Notes: generated from the sequence alone by a model not told the origin. A DNA stretch of 64,000 nt from Macropodus opercularis (GCA_030770545.1 JAUCMP010000049.1:1-64000), one strand, 5' to 3'; counted from the stretch's first letter, positions 46,133-59,337 are shown. A program made the numbers and translations.

Positions 46133-46437
46133 GACTTGCTCCGCTCGCACTCAGGGAGCTCTCTCCGGGACTAACCACGCTCACTGACGGTGCTGACAGT
46201 GGGAAGAAGGCAGCTTTGCGGAGCCTACCGGTCTGCACCAGTTGTACTTTTCAGTAAAGGCTGGCGAACGTTAGTCGCTGTTCTCTCTCTGTCTTGTTGT
46301 TTTCTCTCAAAGGGGAGCAAACTTGTCCCATCATGCATTGCTGCCTTTTTCCACAGGAAATCCCACAGGCTGGACAGAAGGTGAGCCCGACAGAGCGGAG
46401 CGCAATGACAATGGCTTGGCGTTGAACACAGAGTGTG

Positions 46438-46625
46438 GGGGGCACCGTTCCCAGAAGCGCTGCAATACCAGGCCGATGCGTGGAGTGGACGGAGCAAGCC
46501 CCTGTTCCACCTCCCTGCTCCAAAAAGCAATTTAATATATGGTCCCCGGGTAGGGGACGTATCAGATATTAAACTGATAAGAACAGATACTACACTTGAT
46601 CTTAGCCAAAAGGCCGAGAAGCGAT
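46438..46625 (-). ncRNA. U2: U2 snRNA, unit 35
   Basis: Same as type copy. Confidence 0.97.
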
Positions 46626-47030
46626 GACCTGCATGCTCGTGATGCCAGAGGCCGCCTCTTTTGGGCGCCCCTCGCTGGTCGCGGTGCAGTGTGTTGAACT
46701 GGCAGCGAGAAAGCGCCGTCTGCTTAGCACCGCCCACAGCCGTGCTCTCCTTGCACGCCCCCAGATCTTGCAGATGGCGATCCACTGCAGGCCCGCTGAG
46801 CGTCGGGGCCTGTGCAGACGCGCGTACATGAAGTTACACCCACACATGGCAACGCATGCGTTTCAAAGCATCGAACCACAAACACACTCACGCATATAAA
46901 GTGCGCGTAATGACACAGGCAGGACACTCTGCAGCTCTGCGTGCACAAAACGCGAGGCCACGAGAAAGACTTGGGAGGGGTCGTCTCTCGACGCCGGCGT
47001 ATTTCTCTGTTACTTTCACAAAACTCTGGC

Positions 47031-47151
47031 GGCTCTGCCGAGGGGCAAAGCCCAGCAAAAATTGACTCAACCCGTTTGAGTTCCTCTCCACGGAAATCTT
47101 TAGTAAAAGGCGAAAGACTTGTGCGTTATGAAGAGAAACCGGAGCGAAGAT
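47031..47151 (-). ncRNA. U5: U5 snRNA, unit 35
   Basis: Same as type copy. Confidence 0.93.
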
Positions 47152-47323
47152 GGCCCGGGCCTCAAAGCGAAGCAGAGGCCCCTCGTCTTCCCAGCCACAG
47201 CCGTCACGGAAGACCCAGCTATTGCCGCTTGCTAGGCCCCTCCCCTTGCCCGGAGCCATGCACCCGATAGGCTCTGTGCAATCACAGTGGCTCACGACTA
47301 GGCTTTTGTCTTTGACATCTGAC

Positions 47324-47486
47324 GAGGGGAGAGCGCGAACGCAGTCCCCCACTACCACAAATTATGCAGTCGAGATTCCCGCATTTGGGGAATTCGCAGG
47401 GGTCAGACAGCCGGTGTGCAATGGCTGAGCCTCGCCCTGGGTGAACCACCTTCTTGATCATGGTATCTCCCCTGCCAGGTAAGTAT
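47324..47486 (-). ncRNA. U1: U1 snRNA, unit 36
   Basis: Same as type copy. Confidence 0.97.
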
Positions 47487-47791
47487 GACTTGCTCCGCTC
47501 GCACTCAGGGAGCTCTCTCCGGGACTAACCACGCTCACTGACGGTGCTGACAGTGGGAAGAAGGCAGCTTTGCGGAGCCTACCGGTCTGCACCAGTTGTA
47601 CTTTTCAGTAAAGGCTGGCGAACGTTAGTCGCTGTTCTCTCTCTGTCTTGTTGTTTTCTCTCAAAGGGGAGCAAACTTGTCCCATCATGCATTGCTGCCT
47701 TTTTCCACAGGAAATCCCACAGGCTGGACAGAAGGTGAGCCCGACAGAGCGGAGCGCAATGACAATGGCTTGGCGTTGAACACAGAGTGTG

Positions 47792-47979
47792 GGGGGCACC
47801 GTTCCCAGAAGCGCTGCAATACCAGGCCGATGCGTGGAGTGGACGGAGCAAGCCCCTGTTCCACCTCCCTGCTCCAAAAAGCAATTTAATATATGGTCCC
47901 CGGGTAGGGGACGTATCAGATATTAAACTGATAAGAACAGATACTACACTTGATCTTAGCCAAAAGGCCGAGAAGCGAT
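47792..47979 (-). ncRNA. U2: U2 snRNA, unit 36
   Basis: Same as type copy. Confidence 0.97.
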
Positions 47980-48384
47980 GACCTGCATGCTCGTGATGCC
48001 AGAGGCCGCCTCTTTTGGGCGCCCCTCGCTGGTCGCGGTGCAGTGTGTTGAACTGGCAGCGAGAAAGCGCCGTCTGCTTAGCACCGCCCACAGCCGTGCT
48101 CTCCTTGCACGCCCCCAGATCTTGCAGATGGCGATCCACTGCAGGCCCGCTGAGCGTCGGGGCCTGTGCAGACGCGCGTACATGAAGTTACACCCACACA
48201 TGGCAACGCATGCGTTTCAAAGCATCGAACCACAAACACACTCACGCATATAAAGTGCGCGTAATGACACAGGCAGGACACTCTGCAGCTCTGCGTGCAC
48301 AAAACGCGAGGCCACGAGAAAGACTTGGGAGGGGTCGTCTCTCGACGCCGGCGTATTTCTCTGTTACTTTCACAAAACTCTGGC

Positions 48385-48505
48385 GGCTCTGCCGAGGGGC
48401 AAAGCCCAGCAAAAATTGACTCAACCCGTTTGAGTTCCTCTCCACGGAAATCTTTAGTAAAAGGCGAAAGACTTGTGCGTTATGAAGAGAAACCGGAGCG
48501 AAGAT
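48385..48505 (-). ncRNA. U5: U5 snRNA, unit 36
   Basis: Same as type copy. Confidence 0.93.
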
Positions 48506-48677
48506 GGCCCGGGCCTCAAAGCGAAGCAGAGGCCCCTCGTCTTCCCAGCCACAGCCGTCACGGAAGACCCAGCTATTGCCGCTTGCTAGGCCCCTCCCCT
48601 TGCCCGGAGCCATGCACCCGATAGGCTCTGTGCAATCACAGTGGCTCACGACTAGGCTTTTGTCTTTGACATCTGAC

Positions 48678-48840
48678 GAGGGGAGAGCGCGAACGCAGTC
48701 CCCCACTACCACAAATTATGCAGTCGAGATTCCCGCATTTGGGGAATTCGCAGGGGTCAGACAGCCGGTGTGCAATGGCTGAGCCTCGCCCTGGGTGAAC
48801 CACCTTCTTGATCATGGTATCTCCCCTGCCAGGTAAGTAT
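48678..48840 (-). ncRNA. U1: U1 snRNA, unit 37
   Basis: Same as type copy. Confidence 0.97.
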
Positions 48841-49145
48841 GACTTGCTCCGCTCGCACTCAGGGAGCTCTCTCCGGGACTAACCACGCTCACTGACGGTG
48901 CTGACAGTGGGAAGAAGGCAGCTTTGCGGAGCCTACCGGTCTGCACCAGTTGTACTTTTCAGTAAAGGCTGGCGAACGTTAGTCGCTGTTCTCTCTCTGT
49001 CTTGTTGTTTTCTCTCAAAGGGGAGCAAACTTGTCCCATCATGCATTGCTGCCTTTTTCCACAGGAAATCCCACAGGCTGGACAGAAGGTGAGCCCGACA
49101 GAGCGGAGCGCAATGACAATGGCTTGGCGTTGAACACAGAGTGTG

Positions 49146-49333
49146 GGGGGCACCGTTCCCAGAAGCGCTGCAATACCAGGCCGATGCGTGGAGTGGACGG
49201 AGCAAGCCCCTGTTCCACCTCCCTGCTCCAAAAAGCAATTTAATATATGGTCCCCGGGTAGGGGACGTATCAGATATTAAACTGATAAGAACAGATACTA
49301 CACTTGATCTTAGCCAAAAGGCCGAGAAGCGAT
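49146..49333 (-). ncRNA. U2: U2 snRNA, unit 37
   Basis: Same as type copy. Confidence 0.97.
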
Positions 49334-49738
49334 GACCTGCATGCTCGTGATGCCAGAGGCCGCCTCTTTTGGGCGCCCCTCGCTGGTCGCGGTGCAGTGT
49401 GTTGAACTGGCAGCGAGAAAGCGCCGTCTGCTTAGCACCGCCCACAGCCGTGCTCTCCTTGCACGCCCCCAGATCTTGCAGATGGCGATCCACTGCAGGC
49501 CCGCTGAGCGTCGGGGCCTGTGCAGACGCGCGTACATGAAGTTACACCCACACATGGCAACGCATGCGTTTCAAAGCATCGAACCACAAACACACTCACG
49601 CATATAAAGTGCGCGTAATGACACAGGCAGGACACTCTGCAGCTCTGCGTGCACAAAACGCGAGGCCACGAGAAAGACTTGGGAGGGGTCGTCTCTCGAC
49701 GCCGGCGTATTTCTCTGTTACTTTCACAAAACTCTGGC

Positions 49739-49859
49739 GGCTCTGCCGAGGGGCAAAGCCCAGCAAAAATTGACTCAACCCGTTTGAGTTCCTCTCCACG
49801 GAAATCTTTAGTAAAAGGCGAAAGACTTGTGCGTTATGAAGAGAAACCGGAGCGAAGAT
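49739..49859 (-). ncRNA. U5: U5 snRNA, unit 37
   Basis: Same as type copy. Confidence 0.93.
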
Positions 49860-50031
49860 GGCCCGGGCCTCAAAGCGAAGCAGAGGCCCCTCGTCTTCCC
49901 AGCCACAGCCGTCACGGAAGACCCAGCTATTGCCGCTTGCTAGGCCCCTCCCCTTGCCCGGAGCCATGCACCCGATAGGCTCTGTGCAATCACAGTGGCT
50001 CACGACTAGGCTTTTGTCTTTGACATCTGAC

Positions 50032-50194
50032 GAGGGGAGAGCGCGAACGCAGTCCCCCACTACCACAAATTATGCAGTCGAGATTCCCGCATTTGGGGAA
50101 TTCGCAGGGGTCAGACAGCCGGTGTGCAATGGCTGAGCCTCGCCCTGGGTGAACCACCTTCTTGATCATGGTATCTCCCCTGCCAGGTAAGTAT
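50032..50194 (-). ncRNA. U1: U1 snRNA, unit 38
   Basis: Same as type copy. Confidence 0.97.
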
Positions 50195-50499
50195 GACTTG
50201 CTCCGCTCGCACTCAGGGAGCTCTCTCCGGGACTAACCACGCTCACTGACGGTGCTGACAGTGGGAAGAAGGCAGCTTTGCGGAGCCTACCGGTCTGCAC
50301 CAGTTGTACTTTTCAGTAAAGGCTGGCGAACGTTAGTCGCTGTTCTCTCTCTGTCTTGTTGTTTTCTCTCAAAGGGGAGCAAACTTGTCCCATCATGCAT
50401 TGCTGCCTTTTTCCACAGGAAATCCCACAGGCTGGACAGAAGGTGAGCCCGACAGAGCGGAGCGCAATGACAATGGCTTGGCGTTGAACACAGAGTGTG

Positions 50500-50687
50500 G
50501 GGGGCACCGTTCCCAGAAGCGCTGCAATACCAGGCCGATGCGTGGAGTGGACGGAGCAAGCCCCTGTTCCACCTCCCTGCTCCAAAAAGCAATTTAATAT
50601 ATGGTCCCCGGGTAGGGGACGTATCAGATATTAAACTGATAAGAACAGATACTACACTTGATCTTAGCCAAAAGGCCGAGAAGCGAT
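50500..50687 (-). ncRNA. U2: U2 snRNA, unit 38
   Basis: Same as type copy. Confidence 0.97.
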
Positions 50688-51092
50688 GACCTGCATGCTC
50701 GTGATGCCAGAGGCCGCCTCTTTTGGGCGCCCCTCGCTGGTCGCGGTGCAGTGTGTTGAACTGGCAGCGAGAAAGCGCCGTCTGCTTAGCACCGCCCACA
50801 GCCGTGCTCTCCTTGCACGCCCCCAGATCTTGCAGATGGCGATCCACTGCAGGCCCGCTGAGCGTCGGGGCCTGTGCAGACGCGCGTACATGAAGTTACA
50901 CCCACACATGGCAACGCATGCGTTTCAAAGCATCGAACCACAAACACACTCACGCATATAAAGTGCGCGTAATGACACAGGCAGGACACTCTGCAGCTCT
51001 GCGTGCACAAAACGCGAGGCCACGAGAAAGACTTGGGAGGGGTCGTCTCTCGACGCCGGCGTATTTCTCTGTTACTTTCACAAAACTCTGGC

Positions 51093-51213
51093 GGCTCTGC
51101 CGAGGGGCAAAGCCCAGCAAAAATTGACTCAACCCGTTTGAGTTCCTCTCCACGGAAATCTTTAGTAAAAGGCGAAAGACTTGTGCGTTATGAAGAGAAA
51201 CCGGAGCGAAGAT
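51093..51213 (-). ncRNA. U5: U5 snRNA, unit 38
   Basis: Same as type copy. Confidence 0.93.
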
Positions 51214-51385
51214 GGCCCGGGCCTCAAAGCGAAGCAGAGGCCCCTCGTCTTCCCAGCCACAGCCGTCACGGAAGACCCAGCTATTGCCGCTTGCTAGGCC
51301 CCTCCCCTTGCCCGGAGCCATGCACCCGATAGGCTCTGTGCAATCACAGTGGCTCACGACTAGGCTTTTGTCTTTGACATCTGAC

Positions 51386-51548
51386 GAGGGGAGAGCGCGA
51401 ACGCAGTCCCCCACTACCACAAATTATGCAGTCGAGATTCCCGCATTTGGGGAATTCGCAGGGGTCAGACAGCCGGTGTGCAATGGCTGAGCCTCGCCCT
51501 GGGTGAACCACCTTCTTGATCATGGTATCTCCCCTGCCAGGTAAGTAT
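51386..51548 (-). ncRNA. U1: U1 snRNA, unit 39
   Basis: Same as type copy. Confidence 0.97.
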
Positions 51549-51853
51549 GACTTGCTCCGCTCGCACTCAGGGAGCTCTCTCCGGGACTAACCACGCTCAC
51601 TGACGGTGCTGACAGTGGGAAGAAGGCAGCTTTGCGGAGCCTACCGGTCTGCACCAGTTGTACTTTTCAGTAAAGGCTGGCGAACGTTAGTCGCTGTTCT
51701 CTCTCTGTCTTGTTGTTTTCTCTCAAAGGGGAGCAAACTTGTCCCATCATGCATTGCTGCCTTTTTCCACAGGAAATCCCACAGGCTGGACAGAAGGTGA
51801 GCCCGACAGAGCGGAGCGCAATGACAATGGCTTGGCGTTGAACACAGAGTGTG

Positions 51854-52041
51854 GGGGGCACCGTTCCCAGAAGCGCTGCAATACCAGGCCGATGCGTGGA
51901 GTGGACGGAGCAAGCCCCTGTTCCACCTCCCTGCTCCAAAAAGCAATTTAATATATGGTCCCCGGGTAGGGGACGTATCAGATATTAAACTGATAAGAAC
52001 AGATACTACACTTGATCTTAGCCAAAAGGCCGAGAAGCGAT
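51854..52041 (-). ncRNA. U2: U2 snRNA, unit 39
   Basis: Same as type copy. Confidence 0.97.
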
Positions 52042-52446
52042 GACCTGCATGCTCGTGATGCCAGAGGCCGCCTCTTTTGGGCGCCCCTCGCTGGTCGCGG
52101 TGCAGTGTGTTGAACTGGCAGCGAGAAAGCGCCGTCTGCTTAGCACCGCCCACAGCCGTGCTCTCCTTGCACGCCCCCAGATCTTGCAGATGGCGATCCA
52201 CTGCAGGCCCGCTGAGCGTCGGGGCCTGTGCAGACGCGCGTACATGAAGTTACACCCACACATGGCAACGCATGCGTTTCAAAGCATCGAACCACAAACA
52301 CACTCACGCATATAAAGTGCGCGTAATGACACAGGCAGGACACTCTGCAGCTCTGCGTGCACAAAACGCGAGGCCACGAGAAAGACTTGGGAGGGGTCGT
52401 CTCTCGACGCCGGCGTATTTCTCTGTTACTTTCACAAAACTCTGGC

Positions 52447-52567
52447 GGCTCTGCCGAGGGGCAAAGCCCAGCAAAAATTGACTCAACCCGTTTGAGTTCC
52501 TCTCCACGGAAATCTTTAGTAAAAGGCGAAAGACTTGTGCGTTATGAAGAGAAACCGGAGCGAAGAT
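52447..52567 (-). ncRNA. U5: U5 snRNA, unit 39
   Basis: Same as type copy. Confidence 0.93.
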
Positions 52568-52739
52568 GGCCCGGGCCTCAAAGCGAAGCAGAGGCCCCTC
52601 GTCTTCCCAGCCACAGCCGTCACGGAAGACCCAGCTATTGCCGCTTGCTAGGCCCCTCCCCTTGCCCGGAGCCATGCACCCGATAGGCTCTGTGCAATCA
52701 CAGTGGCTCACGACTAGGCTTTTGTCTTTGACATCTGAC

Positions 52740-52902
52740 GAGGGGAGAGCGCGAACGCAGTCCCCCACTACCACAAATTATGCAGTCGAGATTCCCGCAT
52801 TTGGGGAATTCGCAGGGGTCAGACAGCCGGTGTGCAATGGCTGAGCCTCGCCCTGGGTGAACCACCTTCTTGATCATGGTATCTCCCCTGCCAGGTAAGT
52901 AT
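52740..52902 (-). ncRNA. U1: U1 snRNA, unit 40
   Basis: Same as type copy. Confidence 0.97.
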
Positions 52903-53207
52903 GACTTGCTCCGCTCGCACTCAGGGAGCTCTCTCCGGGACTAACCACGCTCACTGACGGTGCTGACAGTGGGAAGAAGGCAGCTTTGCGGAGCCTACCG
53001 GTCTGCACCAGTTGTACTTTTCAGTAAAGGCTGGCGAACGTTAGTCGCTGTTCTCTCTCTGTCTTGTTGTTTTCTCTCAAAGGGGAGCAAACTTGTCCCA
53101 TCATGCATTGCTGCCTTTTTCCACAGGAAATCCCACAGGCTGGACAGAAGGTGAGCCCGACAGAGCGGAGCGCAATGACAATGGCTTGGCGTTGAACACA
53201 GAGTGTG

Positions 53208-53395
53208 GGGGGCACCGTTCCCAGAAGCGCTGCAATACCAGGCCGATGCGTGGAGTGGACGGAGCAAGCCCCTGTTCCACCTCCCTGCTCCAAAAAGCAA
53301 TTTAATATATGGTCCCCGGGTAGGGGACGTATCAGATATTAAACTGATAAGAACAGATACTACACTTGATCTTAGCCAAAAGGCCGAGAAGCGAT
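53208..53395 (-). ncRNA. U2: U2 snRNA, unit 40
   Basis: Same as type copy. Confidence 0.97.
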
Positions 53396-53800
53396 GACCT
53401 GCATGCTCGTGATGCCAGAGGCCGCCTCTTTTGGGCGCCCCTCGCTGGTCGCGGTGCAGTGTGTTGAACTGGCAGCGAGAAAGCGCCGTCTGCTTAGCAC
53501 CGCCCACAGCCGTGCTCTCCTTGCACGCCCCCAGATCTTGCAGATGGCGATCCACTGCAGGCCCGCTGAGCGTCGGGGCCTGTGCAGACGCGCGTACATG
53601 AAGTTACACCCACACATGGCAACGCATGCGTTTCAAAGCATCGAACCACAAACACACTCACGCATATAAAGTGCGCGTAATGACACAGGCAGGACACTCT
53701 GCAGCTCTGCGTGCACAAAACGCGAGGCCACGAGAAAGACTTGGGAGGGGTCGTCTCTCGACGCCGGCGTATTTCTCTGTTACTTTCACAAAACTCTGGC

Positions 53801-53921
53801 GGCTCTGCCGAGGGGCAAAGCCCAGCAAAAATTGACTCAACCCGTTTGAGTTCCTCTCCACGGAAATCTTTAGTAAAAGGCGAAAGACTTGTGCGTTATG
53901 AAGAGAAACCGGAGCGAAGAT
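53801..53921 (-). ncRNA. U5: U5 snRNA, unit 40
   Basis: Same as type copy. Confidence 0.93.
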
Positions 53922-54093
53922 GGCCCGGGCCTCAAAGCGAAGCAGAGGCCCCTCGTCTTCCCAGCCACAGCCGTCACGGAAGACCCAGCTATTGCCGCTT
54001 GCTAGGCCCCTCCCCTTGCCCGGAGCCATGCACCCGATAGGCTCTGTGCAATCACAGTGGCTCACGACTAGGCTTTTGTCTTTGACATCTGAC

Positions 54094-54256
54094 GAGGGGA
54101 GAGCGCGAACGCAGTCCCCCACTACCACAAATTATGCAGTCGAGATTCCCGCATTTGGGGAATTCGCAGGGGTCAGACAGCCGGTGTGCAATGGCTGAGC
54201 CTCGCCCTGGGTGAACCACCTTCTTGATCATGGTATCTCCCCTGCCAGGTAAGTAT
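54094..54256 (-). ncRNA. U1: U1 snRNA, unit 41
   Basis: Same as type copy. Confidence 0.97.
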
Positions 54257-54561
54257 GACTTGCTCCGCTCGCACTCAGGGAGCTCTCTCCGGGACTAACC
54301 ACGCTCACTGACGGTGCTGACAGTGGGAAGAAGGCAGCTTTGCGGAGCCTACCGGTCTGCACCAGTTGTACTTTTCAGTAAAGGCTGGCGAACGTTAGTC
54401 GCTGTTCTCTCTCTGTCTTGTTGTTTTCTCTCAAAGGGGAGCAAACTTGTCCCATCATGCATTGCTGCCTTTTTCCACAGGAAATCCCACAGGCTGGACA
54501 GAAGGTGAGCCCGACAGAGCGGAGCGCAATGACAATGGCTTGGCGTTGAACACAGAGTGTG

Positions 54562-54749
54562 GGGGGCACCGTTCCCAGAAGCGCTGCAATACCAGGCCGA
54601 TGCGTGGAGTGGACGGAGCAAGCCCCTGTTCCACCTCCCTGCTCCAAAAAGCAATTTAATATATGGTCCCCGGGTAGGGGACGTATCAGATATTAAACTG
54701 ATAAGAACAGATACTACACTTGATCTTAGCCAAAAGGCCGAGAAGCGAT
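54562..54749 (-). ncRNA. U2: U2 snRNA, unit 41
   Basis: Same as type copy. Confidence 0.97.
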
Positions 54750-55154
54750 GACCTGCATGCTCGTGATGCCAGAGGCCGCCTCTTTTGGGCGCCCCTCGCT
54801 GGTCGCGGTGCAGTGTGTTGAACTGGCAGCGAGAAAGCGCCGTCTGCTTAGCACCGCCCACAGCCGTGCTCTCCTTGCACGCCCCCAGATCTTGCAGATG
54901 GCGATCCACTGCAGGCCCGCTGAGCGTCGGGGCCTGTGCAGACGCGCGTACATGAAGTTACACCCACACATGGCAACGCATGCGTTTCAAAGCATCGAAC
55001 CACAAACACACTCACGCATATAAAGTGCGCGTAATGACACAGGCAGGACACTCTGCAGCTCTGCGTGCACAAAACGCGAGGCCACGAGAAAGACTTGGGA
55101 GGGGTCGTCTCTCGACGCCGGCGTATTTCTCTGTTACTTTCACAAAACTCTGGC

Positions 55155-55275
55155 GGCTCTGCCGAGGGGCAAAGCCCAGCAAAAATTGACTCAACCCGTT
55201 TGAGTTCCTCTCCACGGAAATCTTTAGTAAAAGGCGAAAGACTTGTGCGTTATGAAGAGAAACCGGAGCGAAGAT
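55155..55275 (-). ncRNA. U5: U5 snRNA, unit 41
   Basis: Gene same as type copy; one substitution 31 bases upstream at 55306. Confidence 0.93.
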
Positions 55276-55305
55276 GGCCCGGGCCTCAAAGCGAAGCAGA
55301 GGCCC

Positions 55306-55306
55306 T
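55306..55306. other. Substitution C to T in spacer C, unit 41
   Basis: Reads GGCCCTTCGT where others read GGCCCCTCGT. It is 31 bases upstream of U5, between its start and its PSE. Confidence 0.9.
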
Positions 55307-55447
55307 TCGTCTTCCCAGCCACAGCCGTCACGGAAGACCCAGCTATTGCCGCTTGCTAGGCCCCTCCCCTTGCCCGGAGCCATGCACCCGATAGGCTCTG
55401 TGCAATCACAGTGGCTCACGACTAGGCTTTTGTCTTTGACATCTGAC

Positions 55448-55610
55448 GAGGGGAGAGCGCGAACGCAGTCCCCCACTACCACAAATTATGCAGTCGAGAT
55501 TCCCGCATTTGGGGAATTCGCAGGGGTCAGACAGCCGGTGTGCAATGGCTGAGCCTCGCCCTGGGTGAACCACCTTCTTGATCATGGTATCTCCCCTGCC
55601 AGGTAAGTAT
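55448..55610 (-). ncRNA. U1: U1 snRNA, unit 42
   Basis: Same as type copy. Confidence 0.97.
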
Positions 55611-55915
55611 GACTTGCTCCGCTCGCACTCAGGGAGCTCTCTCCGGGACTAACCACGCTCACTGACGGTGCTGACAGTGGGAAGAAGGCAGCTTTGCGGA
55701 GCCTACCGGTCTGCACCAGTTGTACTTTTCAGTAAAGGCTGGCGAACGTTAGTCGCTGTTCTCTCTCTGTCTTGTTGTTTTCTCTCAAAGGGGAGCAAAC
55801 TTGTCCCATCATGCATTGCTGCCTTTTTCCACAGGAAATCCCACAGGCTGGACAGAAGGTGAGCCCGACAGAGCGGAGCGCAATGACAATGGCTTGGCGT
55901 TGAACACAGAGTGTG

Positions 55916-56103
55916 GGGGGCACCGTTCCCAGAAGCGCTGCAATACCAGGCCGATGCGTGGAGTGGACGGAGCAAGCCCCTGTTCCACCTCCCTGCTCCA
56001 AAAAGCAATTTAATATATGGTCCCCGGGTAGGGGACGTATCAGATATTAAACTGATAAGAACAGATACTACACTTGATCTTAGCCAAAAGGCCGAGAAGC
56101 GAT
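55916..56103 (-). ncRNA. U2: U2 snRNA, unit 42
   Basis: Same as type copy. Confidence 0.97.
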
Positions 56104-56508
56104 GACCTGCATGCTCGTGATGCCAGAGGCCGCCTCTTTTGGGCGCCCCTCGCTGGTCGCGGTGCAGTGTGTTGAACTGGCAGCGAGAAAGCGCCGTCTG
56201 CTTAGCACCGCCCACAGCCGTGCTCTCCTTGCACGCCCCCAGATCTTGCAGATGGCGATCCACTGCAGGCCCGCTGAGCGTCGGGGCCTGTGCAGACGCG
56301 CGTACATGAAGTTACACCCACACATGGCAACGCATGCGTTTCAAAGCATCGAACCACAAACACACTCACGCATATAAAGTGCGCGTAATGACACAGGCAG
56401 GACACTCTGCAGCTCTGCGTGCACAAAACGCGAGGCCACGAGAAAGACTTGGGAGGGGTCGTCTCTCGACGCCGGCGTATTTCTCTGTTACTTTCACAAA
56501 ACTCTGGC

Positions 56509-56629
56509 GGCTCTGCCGAGGGGCAAAGCCCAGCAAAAATTGACTCAACCCGTTTGAGTTCCTCTCCACGGAAATCTTTAGTAAAAGGCGAAAGACTTGT
56601 GCGTTATGAAGAGAAACCGGAGCGAAGAT
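56509..56629 (-). ncRNA. U5: U5 snRNA, unit 42
   Basis: Same as type copy. Confidence 0.93.
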
Positions 56630-56801
56630 GGCCCGGGCCTCAAAGCGAAGCAGAGGCCCCTCGTCTTCCCAGCCACAGCCGTCACGGAAGACCCAGCTAT
56701 TGCCGCTTGCTAGGCCCCTCCCCTTGCCCGGAGCCATGCACCCGATAGGCTCTGTGCAATCACAGTGGCTCACGACTAGGCTTTTGTCTTTGACATCTGA
56801 C

Positions 56802-56964
56802 GAGGGGAGAGCGCGAACGCAGTCCCCCACTACCACAAATTATGCAGTCGAGATTCCCGCATTTGGGGAATTCGCAGGGGTCAGACAGCCGGTGTGCAAT
56901 GGCTGAGCCTCGCCCTGGGTGAACCACCTTCTTGATCATGGTATCTCCCCTGCCAGGTAAGTAT
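56802..56964 (-). ncRNA. U1: U1 snRNA, unit 43
   Basis: Same as type copy. Confidence 0.97.
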
Positions 56965-57269
56965 GACTTGCTCCGCTCGCACTCAGGGAGCTCTCTCCGG
57001 GACTAACCACGCTCACTGACGGTGCTGACAGTGGGAAGAAGGCAGCTTTGCGGAGCCTACCGGTCTGCACCAGTTGTACTTTTCAGTAAAGGCTGGCGAA
57101 CGTTAGTCGCTGTTCTCTCTCTGTCTTGTTGTTTTCTCTCAAAGGGGAGCAAACTTGTCCCATCATGCATTGCTGCCTTTTTCCACAGGAAATCCCACAG
57201 GCTGGACAGAAGGTGAGCCCGACAGAGCGGAGCGCAATGACAATGGCTTGGCGTTGAACACAGAGTGTG

Positions 57270-57457
57270 GGGGGCACCGTTCCCAGAAGCGCTGCAATAC
57301 CAGGCCGATGCGTGGAGTGGACGGAGCAAGCCCCTGTTCCACCTCCCTGCTCCAAAAAGCAATTTAATATATGGTCCCCGGGTAGGGGACGTATCAGATA
57401 TTAAACTGATAAGAACAGATACTACACTTGATCTTAGCCAAAAGGCCGAGAAGCGAT
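57270..57457 (-). ncRNA. U2: U2 snRNA, unit 43
   Basis: Same as type copy. Confidence 0.97.
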
Positions 57458-57862
57458 GACCTGCATGCTCGTGATGCCAGAGGCCGCCTCTTTTGGGCGC
57501 CCCTCGCTGGTCGCGGTGCAGTGTGTTGAACTGGCAGCGAGAAAGCGCCGTCTGCTTAGCACCGCCCACAGCCGTGCTCTCCTTGCACGCCCCCAGATCT
57601 TGCAGATGGCGATCCACTGCAGGCCCGCTGAGCGTCGGGGCCTGTGCAGACGCGCGTACATGAAGTTACACCCACACATGGCAACGCATGCGTTTCAAAG
57701 CATCGAACCACAAACACACTCACGCATATAAAGTGCGCGTAATGACACAGGCAGGACACTCTGCAGCTCTGCGTGCACAAAACGCGAGGCCACGAGAAAG
57801 ACTTGGGAGGGGTCGTCTCTCGACGCCGGCGTATTTCTCTGTTACTTTCACAAAACTCTGGC

Positions 57863-57983
57863 GGCTCTGCCGAGGGGCAAAGCCCAGCAAAAATTGACTC
57901 AACCCGTTTGAGTTCCTCTCCACGGAAATCTTTAGTAAAAGGCGAAAGACTTGTGCGTTATGAAGAGAAACCGGAGCGAAGAT
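57863..57983 (-). ncRNA. U5: U5 snRNA, unit 43
   Basis: Same as type copy. Confidence 0.93.
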
Positions 57984-58155
57984 GGCCCGGGCCTCAAAGC
58001 GAAGCAGAGGCCCCTCGTCTTCCCAGCCACAGCCGTCACGGAAGACCCAGCTATTGCCGCTTGCTAGGCCCCTCCCCTTGCCCGGAGCCATGCACCCGAT
58101 AGGCTCTGTGCAATCACAGTGGCTCACGACTAGGCTTTTGTCTTTGACATCTGAC

Positions 58156-58318
58156 GAGGGGAGAGCGCGAACGCAGTCCCCCACTACCACAAATTATGCA
58201 GTCGAGATTCCCGCATTTGGGGAATTCGCAGGGGTCAGACAGCCGGTGTGCAATGGCTGAGCCTCGCCCTGGGTGAACCACCTTCTTGATCATGGTATCT
58301 CCCCTGCCAGGTAAGTAT
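58156..58318 (-). ncRNA. U1: U1 snRNA, unit 44
   Basis: Same as type copy. Confidence 0.97.
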
Positions 58319-58623
58319 GACTTGCTCCGCTCGCACTCAGGGAGCTCTCTCCGGGACTAACCACGCTCACTGACGGTGCTGACAGTGGGAAGAAGGCAGC
58401 TTTGCGGAGCCTACCGGTCTGCACCAGTTGTACTTTTCAGTAAAGGCTGGCGAACGTTAGTCGCTGTTCTCTCTCTGTCTTGTTGTTTTCTCTCAAAGGG
58501 GAGCAAACTTGTCCCATCATGCATTGCTGCCTTTTTCCACAGGAAATCCCACAGGCTGGACAGAAGGTGAGCCCGACAGAGCGGAGCGCAATGACAATGG
58601 CTTGGCGTTGAACACAGAGTGTG

Positions 58624-58811
58624 GGGGGCACCGTTCCCAGAAGCGCTGCAATACCAGGCCGATGCGTGGAGTGGACGGAGCAAGCCCCTGTTCCACCTCC
58701 CTGCTCCAAAAAGCAATTTAATATATGGTCCCCGGGTAGGGGACGTATCAGATATTAAACTGATAAGAACAGATACTACACTTGATCTTAGCCAAAAGGC
58801 CGAGAAGCGAT
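58624..58811 (-). ncRNA. U2: U2 snRNA, unit 44
   Basis: Same as type copy. Confidence 0.97.
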
Positions 58812-59216
58812 GACCTGCATGCTCGTGATGCCAGAGGCCGCCTCTTTTGGGCGCCCCTCGCTGGTCGCGGTGCAGTGTGTTGAACTGGCAGCGAGAAAGC
58901 GCCGTCTGCTTAGCACCGCCCACAGCCGTGCTCTCCTTGCACGCCCCCAGATCTTGCAGATGGCGATCCACTGCAGGCCCGCTGAGCGTCGGGGCCTGTG
59001 CAGACGCGCGTACATGAAGTTACACCCACACATGGCAACGCATGCGTTTCAAAGCATCGAACCACAAACACACTCACGCATATAAAGTGCGCGTAATGAC
59101 ACAGGCAGGACACTCTGCAGCTCTGCGTGCACAAAACGCGAGGCCACGAGAAAGACTTGGGAGGGGTCGTCTCTCGACGCCGGCGTATTTCTCTGTTACT
59201 TTCACAAAACTCTGGC

Positions 59217-59337
59217 GGCTCTGCCGAGGGGCAAAGCCCAGCAAAAATTGACTCAACCCGTTTGAGTTCCTCTCCACGGAAATCTTTAGTAAAAGGCGAA
59301 AGACTTGTGCGTTATGAAGAGAAACCGGAGCGAAGAT
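59217..59337 (-). ncRNA. U5: U5 snRNA, unit 44
   Basis: Same as type copy. Confidence 0.93.
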